64,000 nt of DNA from Bacteroidota bacterium (lineage in GTDB: Bacteria > Bacteroidota > Ignavibacteria > Ignavibacteriales > Ignavibacteriaceae), in contig JAIUOE010000006.1 of NCBI GenBank assembly GCA_020161395.1, positions 62,001 through 126,000 on the forward strand, in the 5' to 3' direction. Under the pieces are notes generated by a model. It saw only the letters and a program-made list of their open reading frames with translations, did no database searches and was not told where the DNA came from. The position numbers and the translations under genes are program-made. Of the stretch, positions 35,155-44,407 are shown piece after piece. The stretch's first letter is position 1. Each line of letters opens with the position of its first letter.

Positions 35155-36234
35155 ATGAAGAAGATACTGCTTGTTGTTGGTGCCAGACCGAATTTTATGA
35201 AGGTGGCGCCCGTATATAAAGAATTTAAGAAGCATCCTGAGAAAATTGATGTGCGGCTGTGTCATACGGGTCAGCATTATGATGTGAAAATGTCGGATGT
35301 CTTTTTTCAGCAGTTGGGGATACCCGAACCCGATTATTATCTGGGTGTTGGAAGTGGGTCCCATGCGGTTCAGACCGCGAATATCATGATAGAATTTGAA
35401 AAAGTTTGTTTGGAAATGGTGCCTGATGTGGTGCTGGTTGCAGGTGATGTGAACTCAACGATTGCATGCGGACTTGTTGCCGTAAAGCTTGGCATAAAAC
35501 TTGGACATATTGAAGCAGGTCTGAGGAGTTTCGACCGCGCTATGCCCGAGGAGGTGAATCGCCTTCTTACAGATGCTATATCCGATTATCTCTTTGTAAC
35601 CGAAAAAAGCGGTATGGAGAACCTCAGAAATGAGGGAGTTCCTGAAGAGAAAATATTTTTTACTGGAAATTGCATGATCGATACACTGGTAAGTTTTCTT
35701 CCCGAGGTTGAAAAAGCCGCCACCTCTGCAAAACTTGGTGTAGTGACGGGCGAATATCTCCTCCTGACTTTCCACCGTCCTGCGAATGTTGATACTAAAG
35801 AGTTTTTTATCAGCCTGAAAGAGTTTGTTGAGCGATACGGAGCGGATAACAGGATTGTCTTCCCGATTCATCCCCGAACAAGAACAAACATGGAGAAGTT
35901 TGGTATCACCATCGACAATCCAAATTTGATTTTAACCGAACCGCTCGGATATCTTGAGTTTCTTCATATGATGCGACATGCAAAGGCAGTGATTACCGAC
36001 AGCGGTGGCGTACAGGAAGAGACAACTTATCTCGGTGTGCCTTGTATTACTGTCAGGGATAATACGGAACGGCCCATAACTGTGGAAGTTGGAACGAATA
36101 TACTTGCAGGGACAGATTTCAAAAATGTCTTCTCGACTTTGGATGACTTGATGGCAGGGAAGATAAAGCGAGGGCAAATCCCGGATTTGTGGGATGGTCG
36201 CGCTGCCTCCAGAGTTGTTGAAGTTTTCTTGTAG
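35155..36234 (+). CDS. wecB: UDP-N-acetylglucosamine 2-epimerase, non-hydrolysing
   Basis: The 359-residue protein has all WecB blocks: VVGARPNFMKVAPV at the start, TGQHYDVKMSDVFF, GDVNSTIACGLVA near residue 98, HIEAGLRSFDRAMPEEVNR near residue 117, FPIHPRTR near residue 239 and ITDSGGVQEETTYLGVPCIT near residue 281. It interconverts UDP-GlcNAc and UDP-ManNAc. It lies away from the main island and is richer in G and C than the copy at 22225, so it is likely the housekeeping or older paralogue. Doublet 4 separates it from the gene upstream. Confidence 0.92.
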   Translation: MKKILLVVGARPNFMKVAPVYKEFKKHPEKIDVRLCHTGQHYDVKMSDVFFQQLGIPEPDYYLGVGSGSHAVQTANIMIEFEKVCLEMVPDVVLVAGDVNSTIACGLVAVKLGIKLGHIEAGLRSFDRAMPEEVNRLLTDAISDYLFVTEKSGMENLRNEGVPEEKIFFTGNCMIDTLVSFLPEVEKAATSAKLGVVTGEYLLLTFHRPANVDTKEFFISLKEFVERYGADNRIVFPIHPRTRTNMEKFGITIDNPNLILTEPLGYLEFLHMMRHAKAVITDSGGVQEETTYLGVPCITVRDNTERPITVEVGTNILAGTDFKNVFSTLDDLMAGKIKRGQIPDLWDGRAASRVVEVFL

Positions 36235-36240
36235 AGTTTT

Positions 36241-36367
36241 GAAACCGCAAAAGCCGCAAAGATCGCAAAGGTGTGGTTATAGTTCCACAGATTTCACAGA
36301 TTCAAACTTCAAACTTCTGACTTCAAACTTGGAAAATTCAGCCTTCAGCCTTCGGAGATTCAGCCTT
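36241..36367. repeat. Mixed intergenic short repeats
   Basis: The gap holds CGCAAAG units (36243-36271), a TTCCACAGATTTCACAGATT stretch (about 36281-36300), and TTCAAACTTC plus TTCAGCCTTC runs (about 36301-36367). All recur in other gaps of the window (39570-39740, 45896-46072, 57671-58412). No gene is seen here. Confidence 0.75.
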
Positions 36368-36370
36368 GGT

Positions 36371-36934
36371 TTAAATCGGGAACCCCGGATTCGCCATTAC
36401 TCTTTTTGCCTGGAGTATATGCCGCTTCTCGTGATAGGTGAGAACGAGCAGCACTTCGCCGAGAGAGAATTTCATCAGAGATGAGAATGGTGAAGTGATT
36501 TTATTGCCATGGAGGTCGAGGGTTTTGCTTTTTTCCACCAGTTCTGCGAGACCGTTGTGAGCGGTGAGGAAATCATCGAAGACTTTTCGTGTAAGTGTTC
36601 CTTGTGTGGGGTTGGAAGCTGAAGGATTTGGCACCTTTACGGGTGATTCGGGGTGCATTGTTTTAATAAAAATTCCACCGGTGAGGGAAGTCCGGAACAT
36701 CAGATGCCCCGTCGAGGGTTTCGGGTCGGCAAAAACCCGGTCTAGTTCTTTACCATAGCTTCTGTAGGCAATAGCGATATGGTCGAGACATTCAGCAATG
36801 CTCCACTTCTTTTTCTCGGGCTTCCAGTTGATTTGAGTTTCGCTTAAGCCGATAAAATGTTCATTCACGATCTTAATCGAATCGTTCAATAATTCTTTGA
36901 GGTCATTGAATAAATCATCAATTTGAGTATTCAT
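36371..36934 (-). CDS. DinB-superfamily protein
   Basis: The 187-residue protein is read from the ATG at 36934, since the in-frame extension upstream to 37087 does not look like protein of this family. It shows the DinB four-helix pattern: ELLNDSIKIVNEHFIGLSETQINWKP, WSIAECLDHIAIAYRSYGKEL near residue 45 with the first metal His, and LTYHEKRHILQAKRV near the C-terminus with the other two. DinB-like proteins often act as metal-dependent thiol transferases or hydrolases. It is divergent from the T9SS gene at 37002. Confidence 0.82.
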   Translation of the reverse strand: MNTQIDDLFNDLKELLNDSIKIVNEHFIGLSETQINWKPEKKKWSIAECLDHIAIAYRSYGKELDRVFADPKPSTGHLMFRTSLTGGIFIKTMHPESPVKVPNPSASNPTQGTLTRKVFDDFLTAHNGLAELVEKSKTLDLHGNKITSPFSSLMKFSLGEVLLVLTYHEKRHILQAKRVMANPGFPI

Positions 36935-37001
36935 TTTGCCGTTCCCGGTGAGTGAGAAAAAAGCTAAATTGCTGTTTGATAACAAATAAATTAAAAAGTC
37001 A

Positions 37002-39569
37002 ATGAAAAATATAAAAACTTTTGTTTTTTCCGCTATAATTCTGCTTCCTGTGATCACAATTTTACAGGATTTGAGTCCCAGGTTCAAGAAAAATTTTGAT
37101 TTTAGACCATCCGAGTGGTTTCACAGCCAAAGATCTTATCCAAATGCTGATTTCCCTCTTGAAAGTTACCATAAGGCTCTGCAGGCAAAAGAGAGTATGG
37201 AAGTGTCGTCTGACGCCATTTCCTCTGCTGCGTGGGAAGCGGTGGGACCATCCAATATTGGAGGCAGAATCACCGCTTTGGTAATCGATCCGGCAGACAC
37301 AAACACGATAGTTTTGGGTGCTGCAGCGGGCGGGATATTTAAGAGTACAAATGGAGGAGCGAGTTGGACTCCGAAGACCGACCAGTGGAAATCGCTTTCA
37401 ATCGGTGCGATGGCGATGGATCCGAACAATCCAAACATCATATACTGCGGAACGGGCGAAGCGAATATCAGTACCGATTCATATGCAGGATTCGGGATGC
37501 TGAAATCGACTGACAAAGGGGATACCTGGTTTATGTCGGGTCTCGAAAACTCAAGGCATATTGGTGAAATCAAGGTGCACCCATCCAATTCGAATCTTGT
37601 TTTTGCGGCAGTCAGTGGCGGGCTTTATTCAAAATCGCCGGACAGAGGGGTTTACCGCTCGACCAATGCAGGCGCAAGCTGGGAGAAAGTGCTTTATGTC
37701 TCCGACTCCACTTCTGCAATAGATGTTGAGGTCGATCCCGACGATGTAAATATAGTTTACGCAGCCATGTGGGAGAGATTGAGAAGCCCTTCATATAGAA
37801 AAGCAGCGGGAGCAAGCACCGCACTTTACAGGTCAAGTGACGGTGGTGCCACATGGACAAAGAGTATTACCGGTTTGCCAGTCAATAACAACAGGCTGGG
37901 GCGGATAAGCATCGCTGTTGCACCATCCGACCCAAATTTTGTATATGCCCTTTATAAATCGTCGACCAATCCCAACGGAAACGACCACAATTTTTACGGA
38001 TTCTACAAATCGACCAACCGCGGGGTATCTTTCAGCAGGATGCCCGACGGTATACTTCCGGGTGAATTTTCCGGTTTCGGCTGGTATTTTGGTCAGCTTG
38101 ATGTCTCACCGGTTGATCCGAACAAAGTATATCTTGGTGAGGTTGATGTGCTCTATACTGCAAACGGTGGATCGTCGTGGGAGAACATTACAAACTCTTA
38201 TTCATCTACAACCTGGGACGAACAGCATCCCGATCACCACACACTTTGGATCAATCCCTTCAATTCAAACAACATCATTGTGGGAAATGACGGCGGAGTA
38301 TTCAAGACCTGGCAAGGAAGAGACAGATGGTATAAGCTTAAGGACCTGCCGATTTCGCAGTTTTATGCGATAGAAGTTGATTATCTGAATCCCGCCAGAG
38401 TTCTTGGTGGTACTCAGGATAATGGCACTATCATGACCCGAAGTGGTGGCATCGACAACTGGGAAGAGATTTACGGTGGTGACGGTTTCCACTGTAAAGT
38501 TGACCCCACGAACTCGATGGTGATTTATGCATGCTACCAGAATGGCGGTTTGGGCAGAAGTGACGATGGCGGGAATTTCTTCTCGGGAATTACGAGTGGA
38601 CTCGATCTTAGCAGGAGCAACTGGTCTTCACCTTATATTCTCGATCCAGTGACACCGCAGACAGTTTATTTCGGAAGCTACAAACTGCACAAATCGACCA
38701 ACAAGGGAGACACCTGGACTACGATCAGTCCTGACCTGACTAAAGGTGCAAATGGTGTCCTCGGAACGATCACAGCGGTTTCTGCAGCCCCTTATATCGG
38801 TTCGAGGGTACTCGTCACAGGTGCGAACGACGGAAAAGTTTCTGTTTCCACCAATGATGGAGGTACATGGACTGACAGAACAGGTACACTTCCCAACAGA
38901 TATGTTACAGATGTTGTGGTTGATAAAGTGCAACCGAAAAGAATATTCGTTACACTCAGCGGTTACAACAGGGATTTGACCAACCCGCATGTTTTTATGT
39001 CAACAAATTTTGGAGAAACCTGGACGGATATCTCGGGAAATCTCCCCGATGTGCCGGTGAATTCACTGATAATAGATCAGCAGAGGGATTCCGTTTTGTT
39101 TATCGGTACCGATGTCGGTGTGTTTTTTACAAAGAATCTTGGTGCAAACTGGTATGTTGCGGGAACGGGTTTGCCCAATTCCCCTGTTTTTGATATTGTG
39201 TATCATGCACCGACTCAAATGTTATACGCGGGAACACACGGCAGGTCTATTTTCGCTCTGGATGTTTCGGTTCTTACCGGTATTGAAGAAAAAGGAACAA
39301 ACCCTGTCAGTTTTGAGTTGAAAGGGAACTACCCCAATCCCTTTAATCCATCCACAAAGATTGAATTTTCTGTGGCATCACGGGGGAACTACACTCTTAC
39401 CGTTTTTAACGCCAATGGTGAAGAAGTGGCAACCCTTTTGAACGGAGAATTTGGGCCGGGAAAATGTTCCGCTCAGTTTTCAGGGAATGGATACACTTCT
39501 GGAGTCTATTTCTACAGGCTTCAGGGAATGGGAAAGACGGCAACAGGAAAAATGGTGCTCATAAAATAG
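37002..39569 (+). CDS. Secreted VPS10/BNR-repeat protein with T9SS sorting domain
   Basis: The 855-residue protein has an N-terminal signal peptide. Repeated beta-propeller segments follow, with Asp-box-like motifs (STNGGASW, STDKGDTW, STNAGASW, SSDGGATW, STNKGDTW, STNDGGTW, STNFGETW) spread over about residues 110-710. This is the sortilin/VPS10, glycosyl hydrolase-like propeller pattern. The last 80 residues or so form a type IX secretion sorting domain (GNYPNPFNPSTKIEFSV, then GVYFYRLQ and a basic end). It should be exported across the outer membrane and attached or released. Specific ligand or substrate unknown. Confidence 0.88.
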   Translation: MKNIKTFVFSAIILLPVITILQDLSPRFKKNFDFRPSEWFHSQRSYPNADFPLESYHKALQAKESMEVSSDAISSAAWEAVGPSNIGGRITALVIDPADTNTIVLGAAAGGIFKSTNGGASWTPKTDQWKSLSIGAMAMDPNNPNIIYCGTGEANISTDSYAGFGMLKSTDKGDTWFMSGLENSRHIGEIKVHPSNSNLVFAAVSGGLYSKSPDRGVYRSTNAGASWEKVLYVSDSTSAIDVEVDPDDVNIVYAAMWERLRSPSYRKAAGASTALYRSSDGGATWTKSITGLPVNNNRLGRISIAVAPSDPNFVYALYKSSTNPNGNDHNFYGFYKSTNRGVSFSRMPDGILPGEFSGFGWYFGQLDVSPVDPNKVYLGEVDVLYTANGGSSWENITNSYSSTTWDEQHPDHHTLWINPFNSNNIIVGNDGGVFKTWQGRDRWYKLKDLPISQFYAIEVDYLNPARVLGGTQDNGTIMTRSGGIDNWEEIYGGDGFHCKVDPTNSMVIYACYQNGGLGRSDDGGNFFSGITSGLDLSRSNWSSPYILDPVTPQTVYFGSYKLHKSTNKGDTWTTISPDLTKGANGVLGTITAVSAAPYIGSRVLVTGANDGKVSVSTNDGGTWTDRTGTLPNRYVTDVVVDKVQPKRIFVTLSGYNRDLTNPHVFMSTNFGETWTDISGNLPDVPVNSLIIDQQRDSVLFIGTDVGVFFTKNLGANWYVAGTGLPNSPVFDIVYHAPTQMLYAGTHGRSIFALDVSVLTGIEEKGTNPVSFELKGNYPNPFNPSTKIEFSVASRGNYTLTVFNANGEEVATLLNGEFGPGKCSAQFSGNGYTSGVYFYRLQGMGKTATGKMVLIK

Positions 39570-39740
39570 CGATTAACTATGATCTATGAACTATGAGCTG
39601 ACCCCGAAATAATCCTTGCGGCGATATATGGGAAGAGGACGCAGATACACGCAGATTAAACGGATTAACGCAGAGAGGATTTTAAAATTTATCCGCGAAA
39701 CTCTGTGAAATCTGCGTTCATCTGCGTCCCCTCAAAAGCC
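39570..39740. repeat. Mixed intergenic short repeats
   Basis: Contents are an AACTATGATCTATGAACTATGAG run (39574-39598), a degenerate inverted CTACCCATATGTCGCC-type copy (39614-39635), and two facing CGCAGAT-type runs (about 39638-39676 and 39700-39731) that could pair. No gene is seen. The region lies between the T9SS gene and hflX. Confidence 0.7.
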
Positions 39741-39775
39741 TCTGTGGTTCATAAAAAGAATTAAGAAAGAAGAAA

Positions 39776-41035
39776 TTGATAGATATAAAAGTAAAAAAGA
39801 CTGAACGGGCCATATTAGTCGGTGTCCGGGTCGGTCAGACACCCCGCGAGACGGTTCAGGAGCACATAGATGAACTTGAAGAGCTTCTCGCAACAGCCGG
39901 TGGTGATGCAATCATCAAGATAACACAGGAGCGGCAACGGCTCGATGTGGCTTACTATGTCGGCAAAGGAAAAGCATATGAAATACTTGACTTGATCGAG
40001 CCAAACGAGATTGATCTGATCATTTTCGATGATGATCTTTCGACTGTTCAGGTAAGAAATCTGAGTAATCTGTTCAATAAAAAAGTTGTGGACAGAAGCG
40101 GACTCATCCTGGATATTTTTGCCTCGAGAGCCCGTACAAAGGAAGCCAAAACGCAGGTGGAGCTTGCACAATTGAAGTATATGCTCCCCCGGCTGACAAG
40201 GGCATGGACTCACCTTTCGAAGCAGTATGGTGGAATTGGTACCAAAGGACCGGGTGAAACACAGATTGAGACTGACCGCCGTATTATCCGTGACCGTATT
40301 GCGATGCTGACCGACAAGTTGAAAGAAATTGAGTCGAATCGTGAAACCCAAACCAAAAACCGGAAGGAAATGGTGAAAGTCTCGCTTGTTGGTTATACAA
40401 ATGCGGGAAAATCAACAATTTTTAATCTCCTGACAGAGTCGGATGTTTTTGCAGAGGATAAGCTGTTCGCCACGCTCGATTCAACCACGAGAGTGTTTCA
40501 GGTGGATAAAACCCATACCACACTTTTGAGTGATACGGTTGGTTTCATCAGAAAACTGCCTGCACATCTTGTTGCATCTTTTAAGAGTACGCTTAATGAA
40601 GTGCGGGATGCAGATATTTTGCTGCACATCATTGATATAACTCATCCGTTTTACGAAGATCATATAAGTGTGGTCAATCAGACGCTTAAAGACCTCCACT
40701 TCGAAGACAAGGTACTGATTCATGTATTCAACAAGGTGGATATTCTTGAAGAACGCGACCGAATTGAGTATGTGAACAGGAAATATGAAAACACCGTAAT
40801 TGTTTCCGCAAAACGGGGATTCCAGATTGAGGAGTTAAAATCGATGGTGACAAATATCATCGAGGAAAAATTTGGCGATGAGGTGATCGAACTCGATTAT
40901 GCACAGTCGGGGCTCGTTTCATCCATCCACAATCTTGCAAAAGTAAACGACCTGAAGTACGAAGATGACAGAATTGTCGTAAAGTACCGGGCGGACAAAG
41001 TTAATTCAGAGAAAATAAAGAGGTTGGTGGGGTAA
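39776..41035 (+). CDS. hflX: GTPase HflX
   Basis: This 419-residue protein has the HflX N-terminal domain, with YYVGKGKAYEI near residue 62 and VDRSGLILDIFASRARTKEAKTQVELAQL near residue 105. The family signature is GIGTKGPGETQIETDRR near residue 155, and the G domain has P-loop GYTNAGKST near residue 206, DTVGF near residue 260 and NKVD near residue 320. HflX splits or rescues stalled ribosomes using GTP. The start is TTG at 39776, after a purine-rich AAGAAAGAAG stretch. A bidirectional terminator follows. Confidence 0.95.
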   Translation: MIDIKVKKTERAILVGVRVGQTPRETVQEHIDELEELLATAGGDAIIKITQERQRLDVAYYVGKGKAYEILDLIEPNEIDLIIFDDDLSTVQVRNLSNLFNKKVVDRSGLILDIFASRARTKEAKTQVELAQLKYMLPRLTRAWTHLSKQYGGIGTKGPGETQIETDRRIIRDRIAMLTDKLKEIESNRETQTKNRKEMVKVSLVGYTNAGKSTIFNLLTESDVFAEDKLFATLDSTTRVFQVDKTHTTLLSDTVGFIRKLPAHLVASFKSTLNEVRDADILLHIIDITHPFYEDHISVVNQTLKDLHFEDKVLIHVFNKVDILEERDRIEYVNRKYENTVIVSAKRGFQIEELKSMVTNIIEEKFGDEVIELDYAQSGLVSSIHNLAKVNDLKYEDDRIVVKYRADKVNSEKIKRLVG

Positions 41036-41064
41036 AGAGGTAGTGAGACTTATTGACTTTATAA

Positions 41065-41100
41065 AAAAAAGCTGCCCCCATCTCCGGGAGCAGCTTTTTT
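41065..41100. terminator. Bidirectional Rho-independent terminator
   Basis: AAAAAAGCTGC pairs with GCAGCTTTTTT around a 14-base centre in which CCC and GGG can also pair. The T-run on both strands suits the convergent ends of hflX and the M14 carboxypeptidase gene. Confidence 0.9.
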
Positions 41101-41119
41101 ACAATAAGGGGAGCAACAG

Positions 41120-42871
41120 TTATTTGAACCGGTCGAAGTAGTTGAAGTATCTTTTTCCGTCATAAACTTTCATGACGGGATAGATCATTTCGTTGTTTTC
41201 GTAATAGGGTGATTTCTTGTAGAAGAACTCAAGTCTGGCTTGAGGGTCGTTTCTGAATTCTTCATCTTCTTCGAGGTTGAAGTAGAAATCTTCTCTAAGA
41301 CGGGGGTCTTCTTCCATCATTTTTGCAGCTATTGGCTCAAAAACGAAGTCTTCGATGTATTCCTTGGTCTCGAAGAGAGCATTGAAATAGCCCCAGCTTG
41401 CTATTGAATCGGGAGCGAGCGGTTCAAGGAGGTTCAGTATTACTCTAAGAGTTCTCTGGTTAACGGGGATGAAGAAAGTTCCGGGGGGAACGGTAACGGT
41501 CTCGATAAACGGAGTAACATCGAAAGAGGCTCTGAACTTGCCCTCATAGACACTGTCAGCAAACTTCACATTAGAGAATTTATACTTCTCGACTTCGAGT
41601 TCAAGACCTTTGTCGAGGTGCTTGAAGATAATTCCATGGAGCTTCAGAATTCTCGGCAGCCATTTATGTTCTGCTGGAATCAGATATGCATCGGGAACCT
41701 TAACGGTTTTTGCAATCTCCATTTTGTTGAAGTGTTGAATTTCAATTTCAACTTTTTCATCAGTATATGTGATTATCTCGCTGCCGGTGATTTCGCTTTC
41801 ACGAACTTCGGTTTTAAAACCTTTAAATGTAAATGGTTCCGATTCCTCGTTTCCTGCGAGCAGAATGGGATATCTTTTCTTTTCAATGAAGAATTTCTGA
41901 ATGGTTCTTCTGTCTGCGAAGCGGCTCAGATCTTTTAATTCTTTATGGTTGTTGTTGATGAACTCGAGGGACTCGAGGATCATCGTTTTGGTCGCGAAAA
42001 CTCTCTCTTTGTATGGTTTGAGGGAGTGAGATTCGACAAGAAGTGCAAGTCTGTTTTGAAGAGCAGCATATCCTGTAGAGTATCTTGGTTCGTATGACCA
42101 GGTTTTGATGCCGTCTTCTATATTGTCAGTTACGGTTTCGATGTATGGTGCAGTGAGGTAACCTTCTCTTTCAACAGCATCGATAACATTGGGAAGGAAA
42201 ACTTCATTACCCCAGATCGAGAGTCGTCTTTCGAGGTTTTGATGCTTTTCCAGCCCATAGGTCAGGTGATACTGATAGTCCATGCCGTTGGTAACATGTG
42301 TATCTATGAGGAGATCGGGAGCCCATGCAGCGTATAATCTGAGGAATGATTTTATTTCAGCACTGTCGGCTTTCATAAAGTCACGGTTCAGATTGAGGTT
42401 CAGGGCATTGGTTCTCCAGCCTTGAGTGATCGGTCCGTTCTGGTTGGGCCTGTTAAACGGGCTCATCCGTTCGTGACCATCGACATTAAGCACGGGGACA
42501 ACGAGGAAAGTGATGTTTTCGAGAAGGTACTCTTTCTCCTGAGTGATGAGGACATCCCTTAGGAGCATCATTGAGGCATCCTTGCCATCAATTTCACCCG
42601 GGTGGAGACCGTTGTTGATGAGCACAATCGATTTCGGGCTCTTGCGGGTCCTCTTTGGAGTAAACTCCTTTGTTTCAGAAACAACCAGACAGATGATGTT
42701 TCTGTTCTGGTGAGAAACGCCAAAATTCAGAATTTTAGCGTAGGGGGATTTATCCGCCAACATGCGGAAATATTCAACCGTCTCGGCGTAGGACGGGGTG
42801 GCCGTATAGTCGCTTTTTTCAAAGCGTGTCAGCCATTGTTCGCCAATGTTTTCATTATTATGGTAAGGCAT
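41120..42871 (-). CDS. M14-family zinc carboxypeptidase-like protein
   Basis: The 583-residue protein shows the M14 zinc site as His90-x-x-Glu93 in NNGLHPGEIDG and His192 in LLIDTHVTNGMDY, with a later VESHSLKPY segment near residue 285 likely to hold the catalytic Glu. NLNLNRDFMKAD near residue 160 carries the substrate-binding Arg. These enzymes remove C-terminal residues from peptides. The N-terminus has no signal peptide as called, so either the protein is cytoplasmic or the true start is different. The domain of about 250 residues after the catalytic part is not recognised. Confidence 0.85.
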   Translation of the reverse strand: MPYHNNENIGEQWLTRFEKSDYTATPSYAETVEYFRMLADKSPYAKILNFGVSHQNRNIICLVVSETKEFTPKRTRKSPKSIVLINNGLHPGEIDGKDASMMLLRDVLITQEKEYLLENITFLVVPVLNVDGHERMSPFNRPNQNGPITQGWRTNALNLNLNRDFMKADSAEIKSFLRLYAAWAPDLLIDTHVTNGMDYQYHLTYGLEKHQNLERRLSIWGNEVFLPNVIDAVEREGYLTAPYIETVTDNIEDGIKTWSYEPRYSTGYAALQNRLALLVESHSLKPYKERVFATKTMILESLEFINNNHKELKDLSRFADRRTIQKFFIEKKRYPILLAGNEESEPFTFKGFKTEVRESEITGSEIITYTDEKVEIEIQHFNKMEIAKTVKVPDAYLIPAEHKWLPRILKLHGIIFKHLDKGLELEVEKYKFSNVKFADSVYEGKFRASFDVTPFIETVTVPPGTFFIPVNQRTLRVILNLLEPLAPDSIASWGYFNALFETKEYIEDFVFEPIAAKMMEEDPRLREDFYFNLEEDEEFRNDPQARLEFFYKKSPYYENNEMIYPVMKVYDGKRYFNYFDRFK

Positions 42872-43009
42872 TCCACTTTTCTTTATTTTTAAAGAACGAT
42901 GTAAAAATATTATGGATTAAGTTTTCTAAATTAGAAATATAAATTTTTTTAAACAAGAGAAAAAAGAACTATTTAAGTTTTAATTTCATCGATAAAATCC
43001 CCGAAACTG

Positions 43010-44383
43010 ATGCACGACAAAAAAATTGCGATTTTAGGAGCCGGAATTTCCGGATTAACAACAGCCTGGTACCTGAAAAAAAAGGGATATGATGTAACAA
43101 TTTACGAAAAAACCGACAGACCCGGCGGTCAAATCGAGACGGAGCTAAAAGGTGATTATCTTCTTGACAAGGGAACCATCGCCGGTATCGAGACCAACAG
43201 CCTGATACCTGAACTTGTGAAGGAACTGAAGCTGGAGGATTCCTTTTTTTATGCAGGGGAAAAAGGGAACCTGAAGCAGGCATATATCGGCAGTGAGTTG
43301 TATGACCTCTCGATGAATCCAAACAATTTGCTGAAATTCCCCCTTTTCAGTTTCAAAACTAAATTGAAGTTTTTTCTGGAGCCGTTTATTCCCCGGTCAA
43401 AAAGGGGGGCGGGACTGGCAGTTGCCCCCTTCATCAGGAGGCGGCTGGGAGAGGAATTCCTGAAATATGTTATTGAGCCTTTTTCTTCGGAAGTGTATGC
43501 CGGTGATCCGGAGAGATTGAGTATTGAAGCCGCATATCCTAAACTTTTCGATCTGGAACAGAAATATGGCAGCATAATCAAGGGATTCAGGAAGGCACCA
43601 TTTCAAAAAGATGAGAAAGATGAATTCGCAGGAAGCGGCAAGCTTTTCGGATTCGAAAAAGGGATGGGACAGCTTACTGATGCCCTGGCTAAGTCTCTTG
43701 GGATCAGAATCAATTACCTGCATGACATATTAAAAATTGAGAAGTCTGAAGATTCCTTTAATCTGGTAATCAACAAAAAAGGGGATATAAAGAACCAGAA
43801 GTTTGATGTTGTGGTGACGGCACTTCCGGCTTTTGTGGTCTCGGATTCAGTAAAAGAGATGTCGGAAAAACTCGCCGGTATTCTCGACAGGGTTGAATAT
43901 GTCCCCCTGACTCAGGTTTATATGGCATTTCTGAAACAGGACCTCGAGATGACCACAAAAGGTTACACAGTTCTGATTCCGGCTACTGAAAAGAAAGATG
44001 TTTTGAATATTGCGCTTGTTTCCGATCTTCTGCCCGGCAGGTGTCCCGAAGAGAGAAGGCTTTTTTCGGTGATGATGGGCGGAAGCCGCGGGAAGGATAT
44101 CTTAAATCTTGACCCTGTGGAAGTGAAGAAAAAGGCGATCACAATGGTGTCGGAGATTTTTAAGGCGAAGGACAAACCCGTTTTTATCTCGGTAAAAAGC
44201 TGGAAAAAGGCGGTTCCACAATATAATACGGATCATTTGAGTCTGATGAAAAGTATTACAGAATTCGAAAATGAGCACAGGGGTTTGTTTATTTCGGGCA
44301 ATTTTACAGGTGGTGTATCCATTGGCGATTCAATCCTCCATTCTTACAGAACAGCAGAGCGGGTCTCCCGCATTTTGCAATAA
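43010..44383 (+). CDS. hemG: Protoporphyrinogen/coproporphyrinogen oxidase
   Basis: The 457-residue flavoprotein has the FAD-binding motif ILGAGISGLTTAWYLKKKG (residues 8-26). It also has the HemY-type blocks ETELKGDYLLDKG near residue 45, AVAPFIRRRLGEEFLKYVIEPFSSEVYAGDPERLS near residue 140, and the C-terminal FISGNFTGGVSIGDSILH that closes the FAD site. It oxidises a porphyrinogen to the porphyrin in haem synthesis. Haem demand would be high given the cytochrome operon downstream. It is followed after 24 bases by glgA. Confidence 0.9.
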   Translation: MHDKKIAILGAGISGLTTAWYLKKKGYDVTIYEKTDRPGGQIETELKGDYLLDKGTIAGIETNSLIPELVKELKLEDSFFYAGEKGNLKQAYIGSELYDLSMNPNNLLKFPLFSFKTKLKFFLEPFIPRSKRGAGLAVAPFIRRRLGEEFLKYVIEPFSSEVYAGDPERLSIEAAYPKLFDLEQKYGSIIKGFRKAPFQKDEKDEFAGSGKLFGFEKGMGQLTDALAKSLGIRINYLHDILKIEKSEDSFNLVINKKGDIKNQKFDVVVTALPAFVVSDSVKEMSEKLAGILDRVEYVPLTQVYMAFLKQDLEMTTKGYTVLIPATEKKDVLNIALVSDLLPGRCPEERRLFSVMMGGSRGKDILNLDPVEVKKKAITMVSEIFKAKDKPVFISVKSWKKAVPQYNTDHLSLMKSITEFENEHRGLFISGNFTGGVSIGDSILHSYRTAERVSRILQ

Positions 44384-44407
44384 CCCTAAAATTCAACGGA
44401 TTAAAAT

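Noticed and set aside
36935..37087. N-terminal extension of the DinB-like protein
   Set aside because: The 51 extra residues do not fit the fold and run into the divergent gene; MNTQIDDLF is the natural start.
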